This document shows positions 25,860 to 36,065 of a DNA stretch of 64,000 bases, one piece after another (position 1 is the first letter of the stretch; the number at the start of each line of letters is the position of its first letter). The stretch is from Cryomorphaceae bacterium (lineage in GTDB: Bacteria; Bacteroidota; Bacteroidia; Flavobacteriales; ECT2AJA-044): NCBI GenBank assembly GCA_017798125.1, contig CP059070.1:2108001-2172000 (forward strand). Direction: 5' to 3'. Both the position numbers and the translations under genes were made by a program. The notes under the pieces were generated by a model, which saw only the letters and a list, made by a program, of their open reading frames with translations, was not told where the DNA came from and searched no databases.

Positions 25860-27041
25860 TTATCCTTGCAGCGCGTCAATGCGCTTTTTCATTTCGATGG
25901 ACTTGTCCGTCATATCGAGTTTGTAGTATACTACCTTCAAAGCGTCCAAAGTCAACAAATCCTCTGGCATAAGCTCGAGGGCTTTCTCGAAATACGGCAA
26001 GCTTTTGCGGAAATATCCGAGTTGCTCTTCTTTGAGTTTCTCGTATTCTGAATCGGAAACGCCATCAGCGTTCAATTTCTCCACCATTCCGTTGGCGCGC
26101 TCTACCCAGATTACACCGAGTGAATAATGTGCTTCAGGCAAAGAATCGTTCAATTCAACTGCTTTGCTCAAAGCTTCCATAGCCTTCTCCTCATCGCCGA
26201 GTTTCAATTGGATGGTTCCCAAGGCGTTCCAAAGTAATGCATTTCCTGGATCAGCTTCTACAGCTAAGTTCAAGGTTTCGGTCGCTTTTTGATCGTCGCC
26301 TTTACCGATGTAGTAATTCACTTCCTCGATCAACAGATCACGATCAGAAGGATATTTCTCACGGCCTTCACGAACAACGGCAATGGCACCTTCCTCGTCT
26401 TCCATTTGCTTGTAGATCTGGCTCAAAAGCACAAACGTACGCGCTCCTTGATAATCCATTTCGATAAGCATTCGATTCAAGCGAATAGCTTCTTCGTACT
26501 CTTCTCCGTACTGTGCCATCAAAGCGGCGTTGTACAAAGTCGTAGTGTCTACTTCACCTACGATTGGATTCTTTTTCAACTCGTATGCACGCTCGAAATC
26601 GCTTCTTGCTCCAGAGAATTCTTCGGTGTCGATTTGGTCAAAGGCACGGTTCAAGTATCCGTTGATGACATACGCGTACAGCTCTTTTCCTTCCTTGGTG
26701 TACGAGCCTTTTTGGTCCACAGCAAAGAGTTCTTCGAGAGCATCCGCGGCTGTACCCAATGCAGGTTTTTTGTATTCTGCGAATTGTGGATCGTTAGAAA
26801 CGGAAATGCGCTGGTAAATCATAGCACGGTGGTACCAAAACTTGGAGGCCACCTTTTCTTTTACGACGCGGTTTTCAGCTCTCGCTTCCATCATCTCGTC
26901 GTAGGCTTGGTCGATATATCCTTTGGCTTCTAACCAATCATCGGCGCGTAGGCGAATGATGGCGGTACTGGTTGCAGCTCCCTGAGCCATTGATACCGCA
27001 GAGATCAATACTGCGGCGAAAAGGACAACTAACTTTTTCAT
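25860..27041 (-). CDS. Secreted tetratricopeptide-repeat protein
   Basis: From the ATG at 27041 (MKKLVVLFAAVLISAVSMAQ signal peptide) the protein has 393 residues. TPR-like helical pairs fill most of it; the clearest are ALLWNALGTIQLKLGDEEKAMEALSKA and PEAHYSLGVIWVERA around residues 275-330. It is probably periplasmic. Such TPR proteins next to gyrA are usual in Flavobacteriia and have no assigned partner. A second ATG 6 nt upstream could be used instead. The gene is 104 nt downstream of gyrA but separated from it by a strong terminator. Confidence 0.85.
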   Translation of the reverse strand: MKKLVVLFAAVLISAVSMAQGAATSTAIIRLRADDWLEAKGYIDQAYDEMMEARAENRVVKEKVASKFWYHRAMIYQRISVSNDPQFAEYKKPALGTAADALEELFAVDQKGSYTKEGKELYAYVINGYLNRAFDQIDTEEFSGARSDFERAYELKKNPIVGEVDTTTLYNAALMAQYGEEYEEAIRLNRMLIEMDYQGARTFVLLSQIYKQMEDEEGAIAVVREGREKYPSDRDLLIEEVNYYIGKGDDQKATETLNLAVEADPGNALLWNALGTIQLKLGDEEKAMEALSKAVELNDSLPEAHYSLGVIWVERANGMVEKLNADGVSDSEYEKLKEEQLGYFRKSLPYFEKALELMPEDLLTLDALKVVYYKLDMTDKSIEMKKRIDALQG

Positions 27042-27092
27042 TTTCATTAATTGGTCTTGGGTTCGCGTCAAAATTACATCTATTGTGGGCAT

Positions 27093-27122
27093 AAAAAAAG
27101 CCCGTTTCATGAAGAAACGGGC
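27093..27122 (-). terminator. Strong rho-independent terminator of gyrA
   Basis: Perfect nine-base stem, GCCCGTTTC (27100-27108) with GAAACGGGC (27114-27122), five-base loop. The minus-strand reading runs into seven T residues. Confidence 0.92.
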
Positions 27123-27145
27123 AATTTCTGTACCAAAGGTGTGAT

Positions 27146-29686
27146 TTAGGCCTCTCCGCCCTCTTCTTGATCGTTGGTTTCAGTGCCTTCTTCAGCACCT
27201 TCTTCAGAGAGGATTGGGTTGCCATCTTCATCCAATAAAGGCTCGTCGTCATCTTCAACGGCTACTTTGGTCACCGCAGCGATTTCATCGCCTTCACGAA
27301 GGTTAATCAATCGAACACCTTGCGTTGCACGTCCCATTACACGGAGCTCTTCAACGCCCTGGCGAATGGTGATTCCGCTCTTGTTGATGATCATCAAATC
27401 ATCAGTATCTACAACGTTTTTTATGGAAATCAACTCCCCAGTTTTGTCGGTGATGTTCAGTGTTTTCACTCCTTTACCACCACGGTTCGTCTTTCGATAG
27501 TCGTCAACCTTGGTACGCTTACCGTATCCGCGCTCACTGACCACGAGGATATCCGATTCAAGGTCATTGACGCAGACCATACCGACGACTTCATCGTCAT
27601 CTGAGGCCAAGAGCATTCCGCGAACTCCGGAGGCTGTTCTTCCCATGGGGCGGACAGCTGACTCGTCAAATCGAATGGCCTTCCCGTTACGGGCCGCCAT
27701 GAGGATTTCACTGTCTCCGGTAGTCAATTTAGCTTCCAAAAGCATGTCTCCTTCTCGGATGGTAATGGCATTGATTCCATTCACACGCGGACGAGAGTAC
27801 GCTTCCAGGCTGGTCTTCTTGACTTGGCCAGCCTTGGTGCACATCATGATGTAGTGACTGTTGATGTAGTCCTCGTCTTTGAGAGAAGTCACGTTAATGA
27901 AGGCACGTACCTTATCGTCGGACGGGATATTGATCAAGTTTTGAATGGCTCGACCTTTAGATCCCTTCCCTCCTTCTGGAATCTCGAAAACGCGCAACCA
28001 GAAACAACGGCCCTGCTCGGTGAAGAACAAGAGGTAGTTGTGGTTACTGGCGACAAAGAGGTATTCAAGGAAGTCCTCGTCGCGCGTGCTGACACCGCGA
28101 TGTCCTACCCCTCCTCTACGCTGCTTCTTATATTCGGCGAGAGGTGTACGTTTGATGTACCCCAAGTGCGAAATCGTGATCACCACGTCCTCGTCCGGAA
28201 TCATGTCCTCGATGTTGAGATCTCCACCGGCGTAGTTGATCTGTGTACGACGCTCATCCCCGTACTTCTCTTTCATTTCAAGCAATTCTTCCTTGATGAT
28301 CTCCATACGCTTGTCCTCGCTATCCAAGATGGAACGCAAGTACTCGATGGTCTTCATCAATTCTGCATGCTCTTCTTTAATCTTATCGCGCTCGAGTCCG
28401 GTAAGCTTCTGCAAGCGCATGTCCAGAATGGCCCGCGCCTGGATTTCACTCAAGCTAAACTCACTCATTAAGCCATTACGTGCGTCTTCAGGGGTGCGGC
28501 TTGCACGAATTAAGGCAATAACCTCGTCTAGGTGATCCAGCGCGATCAGGAGCCCTTCGAGAACGTGAGCTCGCTTTTCCGCTTGTTCCAGTTCGTACTG
28601 GGTGCGGCGTACGACGATTTCGTGACGGTGATCCACGAAATGAACGATCATGTCCTTGAGGTTGAGCTGCTTTGGGCGGCCACCTACCAAGGCAATGTTG
28701 TTCACGCTGAAAGATGTCTGAAGCGCGGTGTATTTGTACAGCGTATTCAAGACAATGTTCGGGATGGCGTCGCGCTTGATGATGTACACGATGCGCATTC
28801 CGTTCCGATCACTTTCATCACGAATATCGGAGATGCCCTCGATCTTTTTGTCGTTGACCATATCGGCCGTCTTCTTGATCATATCGGCCTTATTGACCTG
28901 ATATGGAATCTCCGTGACGACAATAGCCTCGCGACCATCTACCTCCTCGATGTTCGCATTGGCACGCATAACTACGCGTCCTCGACCCGTTTCAAAAGCC
29001 TCGCGAACTCCTTCATAACCGTAAATCACCCCTCCCGTCGGGAAATCCGGTGCTTTCACATGCTCAATGAGCTCACTGACTTCGATGTCTTTGTTGTCAA
29101 TGTAGGCGCAGGTGCCGTCCACCACTTCACTGAGGTTGTGAGGTGGCATGTTCGTGGCCATACCGACTGCGATTCCAGATGCTCCATTCACCAAGAGGTT
29201 TGGAATCTTGGCAGGTAGTACGGTTGGTTCTTTGATGGTGTCGTCAAAGTTGAGCTGATGGTCAACGGTGTTTTTATCAATGTCCGTCAACATCTCTTCG
29301 GCCAACTTCTGCAAGCGTGCTTCGGTGTAACGCATGGCCGCTGGACTATCTCCATCTACGGAACCAAAGTTACCTTGGCCATCTACCATCATGTAGCGCA
29401 GTGACCACGGCTGGGCCATACGCACCATTGCGTCGTACACGGCAGTGTCACCATGTGGGTGAAACTTACCCAAGACCTCCCCGACAATACGCGCTGATTT
29501 CTTGTATGGGCGGTTCGACAAAACGCCCAATTCATACATCCCAAAGAGGATTCTACGGTGCACCGGCTTGAGTCCATCGCGGACATCTGGCAAGGCGCGT
29601 GACACAATGACCGACATCGAATAATCGATGTAGGCCGATTTCATCTCCTCCTCAATGTTTATGGGAACAATTCTCTCTTCACTCAT
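27146..29686 (-). CDS. gyrA: DNA gyrase subunit A
   Basis: From the ATG at 29686 the protein has 846 residues. The breakage-reunion domain carries the catalytic tyrosine in AMRYTEARL (Tyr120) and the quinolone-resistance region [10 protein letters not shown], where Thr81 stands at the position of E. coli Ser83. Six C-terminal beta-pinwheel blades (about 500-820) wrap DNA; the GyrA box [10 protein letters not shown] is present. The end is a long acidic tail ([17 protein letters not shown] and on) as in other Bacteroidota. It introduces negative supercoils with GyrB. An upstream TTG adds only two residues and is not preferred. Confidence 0.97.
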   Translation of the reverse strand: MSEERIVPINIEEEMKSAYIDYSMSVIVSRALPDVRDGLKPVHRRILFGMYELGVLSNRPYKKSARIVGEVLGKFHPHGDTAVYDAMVRMAQPWSLRYMMVDGQGNFGSVDGDSPAAMRYTEARLQKLAEEMLTDIDKNTVDHQLNFDDTIKEPTVLPAKIPNLLVNGASGIAVGMATNMPPHNLSEVVDGTCAYIDNKDIEVSELIEHVKAPDFPTGGVIYGYEGVREAFETGRGRVVMRANANIEEVDGREAIVVTEIPYQVNKADMIKKTADMVNDKKIEGISDIRDESDRNGMRIVYIIKRDAIPNIVLNTLYKYTALQTSFSVNNIALVGGRPKQLNLKDMIVHFVDHRHEIVVRRTQYELEQAEKRAHVLEGLLIALDHLDEVIALIRASRTPEDARNGLMSEFSLSEIQARAILDMRLQKLTGLERDKIKEEHAELMKTIEYLRSILDSEDKRMEIIKEELLEMKEKYGDERRTQINYAGGDLNIEDMIPDEDVVITISHLGYIKRTPLAEYKKQRRGGVGHRGVSTRDEDFLEYLFVASNHNYLLFFTEQGRCFWLRVFEIPEGGKGSKGRAIQNLINIPSDDKVRAFINVTSLKDEDYINSHYIMMCTKAGQVKKTSLEAYSRPRVNGINAITIREGDMLLEAKLTTGDSEILMAARNGKAIRFDESAVRPMGRTASGVRGMLLASDDDEVVGMVCVNDLESDILVVSERGYGKRTKVDDYRKTNRGGKGVKTLNITDKTGELISIKNVVDTDDLMIINKSGITIRQGVEELRVMGRATQGVRLINLREGDEIAAVTKVAVEDDDEPLLDEDGNPILSEEGAEEGTETNDQEEGGEA

Positions 29687-29846
29687 GCTCAATCCAGGTT
29701 GTGAGAATTAACTTTTTAATAACGTACGAATATACCAAAACGACGTCCTGTCAGGGTTGCTGAATGGCATGAAAATTGGACTTTTTTGCACACGCACTGT
29801 TGATAAAATGATTTTGACGTTAAAGTCGTTTTAATAGTGCATTGGC

Positions 29847-29854
29847 TACATTTG
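29847..29854 (+). promoter_or_regulatory. Probable clpC -7 promoter box
   Basis: TACATTTG fits TAnnTTTG exactly, 49 nt before the clpC ATG. A GAGGTA/TACCTC inverted repeat (29867-29872, 29883-29888) lies in the presumed leader. No -33 box at standard spacing was found. The 217-nt gap to gyrA is otherwise empty. Confidence 0.45.
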
Positions 29855-29903
29855 ATATAAACCCTTGAGGTAGCACTTGCGTTACCTCTGAAACACCAAG
29901 CAA

Positions 29904-32516
29904 ATGGACGAAAATTTTTCACCCCGAGTCAAAGATGTGATCGGCTACAGCAAGGAGGAAGCTCTGCGCTTAGGGCATGATTACATTGGCACGGAGCATT
30001 TAATGCTTGGTTTGATTCGCGAAGGTGAAGGAATCGCTATTGAGATTTTAGAATCTCTGGGCGTTGACCTTCCTGCCTTTCGCAAGAAAATTGAGTCGAT
30101 CAGCAAAAGCGATTTGACGACTAAAGTGAGTAAGCGTACCAACTTGCCCTTAACGCGTCAGGCTGAGAAAGCCTTGAAAACGACTTTCTTAGAAGCTAAG
30201 CTGTTCAAAAGCAGTGTGATCGGTACGTCTCATCTTCTCCTTTGTATTTTGCGAAATGAAGACGATCCTGTATCCCGCATCTTGCGTCAAAGCGGTGTGG
30301 ATTACGATAAAGTGAAAGAAGAATATCAAGCGCACTACAGCGAGGACTCCAATTTGGGGAACAAACCAACCTCGGACTTGCCCTTTTCTGATAAAGACGA
30401 TGACGAATTTGAAGATGAAGGAAAGAGCAATCCGTTTAGCTCCGGAAGTTCTAAGAAGAAAACAGATTCTAAATCCAGTACGCCAGTACTCGACAACTTC
30501 GGTCGAGATCTGACTAAGCTGGCTGAAGATGATAAACTAGATCCGGTCGTAGGCCGGGAAAAAGAGATCGAACGCGTTTCGCAGATCTTGAGCCGACGCA
30601 AAAAGAACAATCCTCTACTCATCGGTGAGCCCGGTGTGGGTAAATCGGCGATAGCCGAAGGATTGGCTTTGCGTATTGTGAAGCGAAAGGTCAGTCGAGT
30701 CTTGTTTGACAAGCGTGTCATCACTCTTGATTTAGCTTCTCTTGTGGCGGGTACCAAGTACCGCGGTCAGTTTGAAGAGCGTATGAAAGCGGTGATGAAC
30801 GAACTCGAAAAGAACGACGATATCATCTTGTTCATCGATGAGATTCACACCATCGTGGGCGCAGGAGGGGCAGCTGGATCCTTGGATGCCAGCAATATGT
30901 TTAAGCCTGCCCTTGCCCGTGGTGAGATTCAATGCATCGGTGCAACCACACTAGACGAATACCGTCAGTCAATCGAAAAAGACGGAGCCTTAGAGCGTCG
31001 ATTCCAAAAAGTGATGGTGGAGCCCACCTCGCCGGAAGAAACGCTGGAGATCCTAAAAAACATCCGTGAACGATACGAAGATCACCACAATGTGAACTAT
31101 ACCAATGACGCACTGGAGGCTTGTGTCACCTTGACGTCTCGGTACATCAGTGATCGCTTCCTTCCCGATAAGGCCATTGATGCCTTAGATGAGGCGGGAA
31201 GCCGTGTGCACATTTCGAATATTCGCGTTCCAGAAACGGTTGTCCAGTTGGAGAAAGACCTCGAAGGTATTCGAGCAGAGAAAATCCAAGTGGTAAAACG
31301 CCAGAAGTACGAAGAAGCAGCGCGATTACGTGATGATGAAAAGCGCATTGAAGCCGAGTTGGAAGCAGCGAAGCGTCAATGGGAGCAAGAAGTCAAGAAT
31401 CACCGTGAAACCGTGGACGAAGACAATGTTGCGGAAGTGGTGGCCATGATGTCGGGAATTCCCGTGCAGCGCATTGCTCAAAACGAGAGCAATAAGCTCA
31501 AGAACATGGCTGCTGAACTCAAGGATAAAGTGATCGGTCAAAACGACGCGGTGGACAAGGTGGTAAAAGCCATCCAGCGAAACCGTGCCGGGCTGAAAGA
31601 TCCTAATAAGCCGATTGGAAGTTTCATTTTCCTCGGACCTACAGGTGTCGGGAAAACAGAGCTCGCGAAGGCCTTGAGCACCAAGCTCTTCGATACAGAT
31701 GACGCTTTGATTCGTATTGATATGAGCGAGTACATGGAGAAATTCGCCGTGTCTCGTTTGATCGGAGCGCCTCCGGGATATGTCGGATATGAGGAAGGTG
31801 GTCAGCTCACCGAAAAGGTGCGCCGTAAACCTTACAGCGTTATTCTGCTCGATGAGATTGAGAAAGCACATCCCGATGTGTTCAACCTCCTACTCCAAGC
31901 CTTGGACGATGGTTTGATGACGGATAGCTTGGGTCGAAAAATTGACTTCAAGAATACCATTGTCATCATGACCTCCAATATTGGTTCTCGTCAGTTGAAG
32001 GACTTCGGACAAGGAGTTGGATTCAGCACCACAGCTAAGCAGGACAGCATGGATGCCCATGCCAAGAGCGTAATCGAGGGTGCCTTGAAAAAGGCCTTTG
32101 CTCCGGAATTCTTGAATCGTATTGACGACGTTGTCCTCTTCAATAGCCTAGCTAAGGAGGACATCTTCAAGATCATCGATCTCGAATTGGACAAACTCTA
32201 CCAGCGTATTACTGAATTGGGATACAAGGTGCAATTGAGTGAGAAAGCCAAGGACTTCATCGCTGAAAAAGGCTTTGATCGAGACTTCGGTGCTCGACCA
32301 TTGAAGCGAGCCATTCAACGCTATATGGAAGACCCATTGGCAGAGGAGATCATCAACTCTTCGATTTCGGAAGGAGATACCGTAAAGGTTGATTACGACG
32401 AAAAGAAAGAGGAGATTACCGTGAAGGTCAAGAAGAAGGCCAAGCCAAAGAAGGCTAAGGATGACGCTCCAAAAGCGGAGAAAGAAGATCCGGCGAAGTC
32501 TGAAAAAGAAGACTGA
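29904..32516 (+). CDS. clpC: ATP-dependent Clp protease ATP-binding subunit ClpC
   Basis: The 870-residue Hsp100 AAA+ unfoldase has two N-terminal Clp repeats (about 1-145; GTEHLMLGLIREGEG, GTSHLLLCILR), a first AAA+ domain with Walker A GEPGVGKS, a UVR/middle region (QKYEEAARLRDDEKRIEAEL, which distinguishes ClpC from ClpA/B), and a second AAA+ domain with Walker A GPTGVGKTELA and Walker B ILLDEIEKAHPD. A lysine/glutamate-rich tail ends it. It feeds substrates to ClpP and controls stress proteolysis. The gene has its own promoter region and a strong terminator. Confidence 0.97.
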   Translation: MDENFSPRVKDVIGYSKEEALRLGHDYIGTEHLMLGLIREGEGIAIEILESLGVDLPAFRKKIESISKSDLTTKVSKRTNLPLTRQAEKALKTTFLEAKLFKSSVIGTSHLLLCILRNEDDPVSRILRQSGVDYDKVKEEYQAHYSEDSNLGNKPTSDLPFSDKDDDEFEDEGKSNPFSSGSSKKKTDSKSSTPVLDNFGRDLTKLAEDDKLDPVVGREKEIERVSQILSRRKKNNPLLIGEPGVGKSAIAEGLALRIVKRKVSRVLFDKRVITLDLASLVAGTKYRGQFEERMKAVMNELEKNDDIILFIDEIHTIVGAGGAAGSLDASNMFKPALARGEIQCIGATTLDEYRQSIEKDGALERRFQKVMVEPTSPEETLEILKNIRERYEDHHNVNYTNDALEACVTLTSRYISDRFLPDKAIDALDEAGSRVHISNIRVPETVVQLEKDLEGIRAEKIQVVKRQKYEEAARLRDDEKRIEAELEAAKRQWEQEVKNHRETVDEDNVAEVVAMMSGIPVQRIAQNESNKLKNMAAELKDKVIGQNDAVDKVVKAIQRNRAGLKDPNKPIGSFIFLGPTGVGKTELAKALSTKLFDTDDALIRIDMSEYMEKFAVSRLIGAPPGYVGYEEGGQLTEKVRRKPYSVILLDEIEKAHPDVFNLLLQALDDGLMTDSLGRKIDFKNTIVIMTSNIGSRQLKDFGQGVGFSTTAKQDSMDAHAKSVIEGALKKAFAPEFLNRIDDVVLFNSLAKEDIFKIIDLELDKLYQRITELGYKVQLSEKAKDFIAEKGFDRDFGARPLKRAIQRYMEDPLAEEIINSSISEGDTVKVDYDEKKEEITVKVKKKAKPKKAKDDAPKAEKEDPAKSEKED

Positions 32517-32534
32517 GGCCGATAATCATAGAAA

Positions 32535-32568
32535 AGCCCCGACTTGAATACAGTTCGGGGCTTTTTTT
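32535..32568 (+). terminator. Terminator of clpC
   Basis: Stem AGCCCCGA (32535-32542) with TCGGGGCT (32555-32562), twelve-base loop, followed by a run of T residues. Confidence 0.92.
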
Positions 32569-32598
32569 ATGGATTTAAATCGTCTTTCGAAAGGCGGC

Positions 32599-33420
32599 TT
32601 ATTCTTCGTCTCCTTGGAATAAGTTCATCACCTCTTGGCTAATACCGGTATTGCTGAATCCGCCGTCGTGGAAGAGATTTTGCATGGTCACCATTCGCGT
32701 GAAGTCCGAGAACAGACTTACGCAGTAGTTCGCACAATCTTCGGCTGAAGCATTCCCAAGCGGGCTGATTTGATCCGCGTACTTGAAAAAGCCACCAAAT
32801 CCTTTAACACCTGACCCGGCAGTTGTCATAGTCGGTGATTGAGAGATGGTATTTACGCGCACATTCTTTTCCTTTCCGAAGTAGTACCCGAAGCTGCGGG
32901 CGATGCTCTCGAGATAGGACTTGTTGTCCGCCATATCGTTGTAATCTGGGAATACTCGTTGAGCAGCTATATAGGTCAAGCCTAGGATGCTCCCCCACTC
33001 CGACATCGCATCTTGTTTGTACAAGGTCTGCATCATCTTGTGGAAACTCACGGCACTCACGTCCCAACCCTTAGTCAGCCAATCGTAGTTCAGATCCGTG
33101 TAAGGGCGTCCTTTACGCACGTTCACCGACATTCCGATACTGTGTAACACAAAATCCAACTTTCCGCCTAAGATTTCTTGAGAACGCGTAATCAAGTTCT
33201 CTAGGTCTTCCAATGAAGTCGCGTCGGCTGGAATCACTTCCGCTCCGCATTTCTCCGCGAGGTTGTTGATTTCTCCCATACGCATGGCGATGGGCGCGTT
33301 GGTCAATACAAACTGCGCACCTTCTGCATGTGCAATTTCAGCGACTTTCCATGCAATGGACTCTGCATTCAAAGCGCCGAAAATAATTCCTTTTTTTCCT
33401 GCTAAAATTCCGTTAGCCAT
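32599..33420 (-). CDS. fabI: Enoyl-[acyl-carrier-protein] reductase (NADH)
   Basis: The 273-residue protein has the FabI form of the short-chain reductase fold: an NADH-binding start (KKGIIFGALNAESIAWKVAEIAHAEGA), DFVLHSIGMS, and the catalytic Tyr-x6-Lys in DYNDMADNK, followed by SFGYYFGKEKNVRVNTIS and HDGGFSNTGI. It reduces enoyl-ACP in the last step of each fatty-acid elongation cycle and is the target of triclosan-type inhibitors. Normal length. It starts 37 nt downstream of recN but is not obviously coupled to it. Confidence 0.96.
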   Translation of the reverse strand: MANGILAGKKGIIFGALNAESIAWKVAEIAHAEGAQFVLTNAPIAMRMGEINNLAEKCGAEVIPADATSLEDLENLITRSQEILGGKLDFVLHSIGMSVNVRKGRPYTDLNYDWLTKGWDVSAVSFHKMMQTLYKQDAMSEWGSILGLTYIAAQRVFPDYNDMADNKSYLESIARSFGYYFGKEKNVRVNTISQSPTMTTAGSGVKGFGGFFKYADQISPLGNASAEDCANYCVSLFSDFTRMVTMQNLFHDGGFSNTGISQEVMNLFQGDEE

Positions 33421-33457
33421 AACTAATTTGTTTGGGTTACAAATATAACAATTGACC

Positions 33458-35125
33458 TTAGCCAGCCACGCGATCCTCTAAGAGCTCTCGTGCATTCTGC
33501 CTTGCTGCGTCGCTTTTCCTCGCCCCGCTCAACATAGAAGCCACCTCCTCTACTCGATCCGCGCCACTTAACTCCTTGATATCCGTGTAAGTATCCTCTG
33601 CTCGCAGCTCTTTATAAACCTTGAAGTGCTTGGACCCTTTGGCTGCAACTTGAGGTAGATGCGTAATGCAAATCACCTGCATCCGGGAGCCCATTTCCGA
33701 CATCAAGGTACCCATCCGATCGGCGATTTCTCCGGAAACACCGGTGTCAATCTCGTCAAAGAGAATGGTCGGCAGCTGCTTATACTGGGCCATCAGGTTC
33801 TTCATTCCGAGCATGAAACGACTCATTTCTCCTCCACTGGCCACTTTTTTCAAAGGCTCAGGGGCTCTCCCTTTATTGGCAGAGAACAAGAACTCCACGG
33901 TTTCAAGACCCTTGTCACCAGGCTCTTCGGTCTCCACCCAGTGCAAGTCAAAGGCCGCATCTGGCATGCCCAGTCTGCTCAGTAAGGCCTCTAGCTCTTT
34001 GATGAGCGGTTTTTGCGCCTCACGGCGCGATGCCCCTAGTTCCCGGCCCAGTTCCAACAGCTGTTCGTGCAGTATCCCGCTTTCTTTTCTGGCCTCTACA
34101 AGTCGATCGCCCAAGGAGGTAACATCAGAAACCTTGTGCTGAAGCTCTTCTTGCTTTTCGAGTAGACCAGACACGTCTTCGACGTGATGCTTCTGCATGA
34201 GGTTGTGCAGCAGGTCAATACGGTTATTCACCTGCTCCAATCGCGCGGGGTCTACAACTACGTCGGCCGCTGCGCGATTCATTTCGAAGCTCAAGTCATC
34301 CCACTCGATCAACTGCGCCTCGATCCGTTCCATCCAATGGGCATAGGTGTCGCTCCAGGAGCTGAGGCGACTTAATTGAGAACGTAATATCTTGATATTG
34401 TTGATAATACCTGACTCATCTTCATCCAATAGTTGAAGTCCACTGGATAGGCTTTCTCGTATGTCCTCCGCATGTTCTAAGGTCTTGGCTTCTTCTTCAA
34501 GCCCTTTGAGTTCATCAGGTAAAAGGGCTGCCTCTTCGAGCTCGTTCAGCAGGAACTGATGGTAGTCCAGCTCATTCTTCTGTGACAGCTCTTGTTGTTC
34601 CCAGACCTTGATGTCCCTTTGGAGTTTTGACCAGTTTCGATAGCAGTCCCGGTAGTTCTTGAGGACTACGGCATTTTGCGCCAGTCCATCCACAAGGTCT
34701 AATTGAAAGCCTCCATCCGCGAGCCACCTCGTTTGATTCTGACCGTGAATGTCGATGAGGAATTCGCATAGCTCCCTCAAGACGGGCAGCTTTACAGGTG
34801 TGTCGTTTACAAAAGCTCTTGACTTTCCCGAGGGGATGATTTCTCGTCGAATGATGCTGACTTGCTCGTAATCTAAATCATGCGCTTTGAAAAAGGATTC
34901 CAAGGATAATGCGCCAAGGTCAAAGTCGGCTTCGACCACGCATTTTTGCTCCGGATCACGCAGGATGCTCAGATCGGCACGCTGTCCCAGAATCAGCCCG
35001 AGTGCACCGAGCATGATGCTCTTTCCTGCACCGGTTTCACCAGTAATGGTGTTTAGGGCGGCATCGGGCCGTAGGCCCAATTCTTCAATTAAAGCGTAGT
35101 TGGAGATTCGCAGCTCTTTCAGCAT
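33458..35125 (-). CDS. recN: DNA repair protein RecN
   Basis: The 555-residue SMC-like ATPase has Walker A GETGAGKS (about residues 31-38), a long coiled coil (about 160-370) and a C-terminal ATPase lobe with KVASGGEMSRFMLGMKNLM (signature), TILFDEIDTGVSGEIADRMG (Walker B) and QVICITHLPQVAAKGSKHFKV. It acts in double-strand-break repair. Two hairpin elements lie in the gene: one near the start (GLRPDA, replacing a variable stretch between the first strand and the Walker A loop) and one in the coiled coil (ASRREAQK). The gene heads the conserved run recN-DUF4835-coaBC-rpoZ-bamD, read in reverse order. Confidence 0.95.
   Translation of the reverse strand: MLKELRISNYALIEELGLRPDAALNTITGETGAGKSIMLGALGLILGQRADLSILRDPEQKCVVEADFDLGALSLESFFKAHDLDYEQVSIIRREIIPSGKSRAFVNDTPVKLPVLRELCEFLIDIHGQNQTRWLADGGFQLDLVDGLAQNAVVLKNYRDCYRNWSKLQRDIKVWEQQELSQKNELDYHQFLLNELEEAALLPDELKGLEEEAKTLEHAEDIRESLSSGLQLLDEDESGIINNIKILRSQLSRLSSWSDTYAHWMERIEAQLIEWDDLSFEMNRAAADVVVDPARLEQVNNRIDLLHNLMQKHHVEDVSGLLEKQEELQHKVSDVTSLGDRLVEARKESGILHEQLLELGRELGASRREAQKPLIKELEALLSRLGMPDAAFDLHWVETEEPGDKGLETVEFLFSANKGRAPEPLKKVASGGEMSRFMLGMKNLMAQYKQLPTILFDEIDTGVSGEIADRMGTLMSEMGSRMQVICITHLPQVAAKGSKHFKVYKELRAEDTYTDIKELSGADRVEEVASMLSGARKSDAARQNARELLEDRVAG
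34015..34032 (+). repeat. Intragenic hairpin element, GCGCC type
   Basis: GCGCC, loop TCAC, GGCGC, GATG, identical in arms and loop to the 8164 copy, but antisense to its host recN. It encodes ASRREAQK in the coiled coil. Confidence 0.75.
35062..35078 (-). repeat. Intragenic hairpin element, TAC type
   Basis: Minus-strand reading: GGGCC, TAC, GGCCC, GATG. It encodes GLRPDA near the N terminus of RecN. Confidence 0.8.
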
Positions 35126-35144
35126 ACGAGCGAAGATAGAAAAC

Positions 35145-36065
35145 TTAGTTGTTGGTGCCGAGCTTGTCCCATAGTTGAGACTGCCCCGGGGCCAGATCAG
35201 ATAAGAGCTGGACTACCCTAGCCTTATCTTCGACTAAATCAGTGCTGTAAATGTTCGCAATTTCCTGTGCCTTAGCGTCGAAAAAGACGGACATCAAGAA
35301 GCTGTTCGGACGGTTCCGATGCACTTTGTGCATTTCCTCGATGGAAGCGGTGATGTTTCGTCGGCCCTCTGCGTCGTCTTCCGTCATCTGATCCAGTCCC
35401 TGGCGGTGGTACAGGTACAACCCGTTGCGGAAGGGCTCAAAATTCTGGTCAAAGAAGAGTTCTGTGAGCCAATAACGGTTTCGGTTGCTCTCAAAGGGTT
35501 GCCATCCGCTTGCCTCGCGATCGCCCTGAGCATTACCCACAATCTTTTGTGCTTTCAACAGGAACGGCTCCCCTCCTTTCGGAGAAAAGGTCTCCATGTC
35601 CAGTGCAATAATCATGTAGGCGTAATAAGCCAAAACACTGGTGAGATTGGATAAATGAGTGTTCTCATTGAAGTCCAATGGGGCAAACTCGAGGTAACGG
35701 AACCAGAGGTTGTTGTCTTGCCAGTTGAGGACGGTGGTGTTGTAGCTAGAGTTATACACGGGGCGAGAGCTTTGAACGCTGATGGTTCCGGAAAACTCAT
35801 CCGCAGAGATCTGATCCGTAATGTTGATTTGAATGGAGCATTCAATGCGCTCTTCCATGGTGTATACCTGGTCCGTCCAGCGCTTGTTGTTCATGAATTC
35901 AAAAATGGCCTGCTGCAAGGTTTGAAAGACTTGCTTGTTGGAGCTTTGAACTTGCGGGCTGATCACCTGCACACGGCAGTTCAATTCCTGTGCCTCCATG
36001 CGCGATGCAGGCAGAACCAGGATTAAGGCCAAAAGGGAAAGCGCTAACTGCTTCACTGAATCCAT
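35145..36065 (-). CDS. DUF4835 family protein
   Basis: The 306-residue protein has a signal peptide (ends SRMEAQ) and the DUF4835 pattern: ELNCRVQVISPQVQSSNKQVFQTLQQAIFEFMNNKRWT, then NISDQI-like strands, WFRYLEFAPLDFNENTHLSNLTSVLAYYAYMIIALD and QGWQPFESNRNRYWLTELF-like motif. It is probably periplasmic or outer-membrane associated and is known only from Bacteroidota. The first 13 nt overlap the 3' end of coaBC, so translation is probably coupled. Function unknown; its fixed place between coaBC and recN is a family trait. Confidence 0.9.
   Translation of the reverse strand: MDSVKQLALSLLALILVLPASRMEAQELNCRVQVISPQVQSSNKQVFQTLQQAIFEFMNNKRWTDQVYTMEERIECSIQINITDQISADEFSGTISVQSSRPVYNSSYNTTVLNWQDNNLWFRYLEFAPLDFNENTHLSNLTSVLAYYAYMIIALDMETFSPKGGEPFLLKAQKIVGNAQGDREASGWQPFESNRNRYWLTELFFDQNFEPFRNGLYLYHRQGLDQMTEDDAEGRRNITASIEEMHKVHRNRPNSFLMSVFFDAKAQEIANIYSTDLVEDKARVVQLLSDLAPGQSQLWDKLGTNN

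Noticed and set aside
26289-26933. Open frame of about 210 codons on the plus strand
   Set aside because: It is antisense to the TPR protein gene and has no recognisable domain; an artefact of codon bias.
28532-29218. Open frame of about 230 codons on the plus strand
   Set aside because: It is antisense to gyrA, which is certain.
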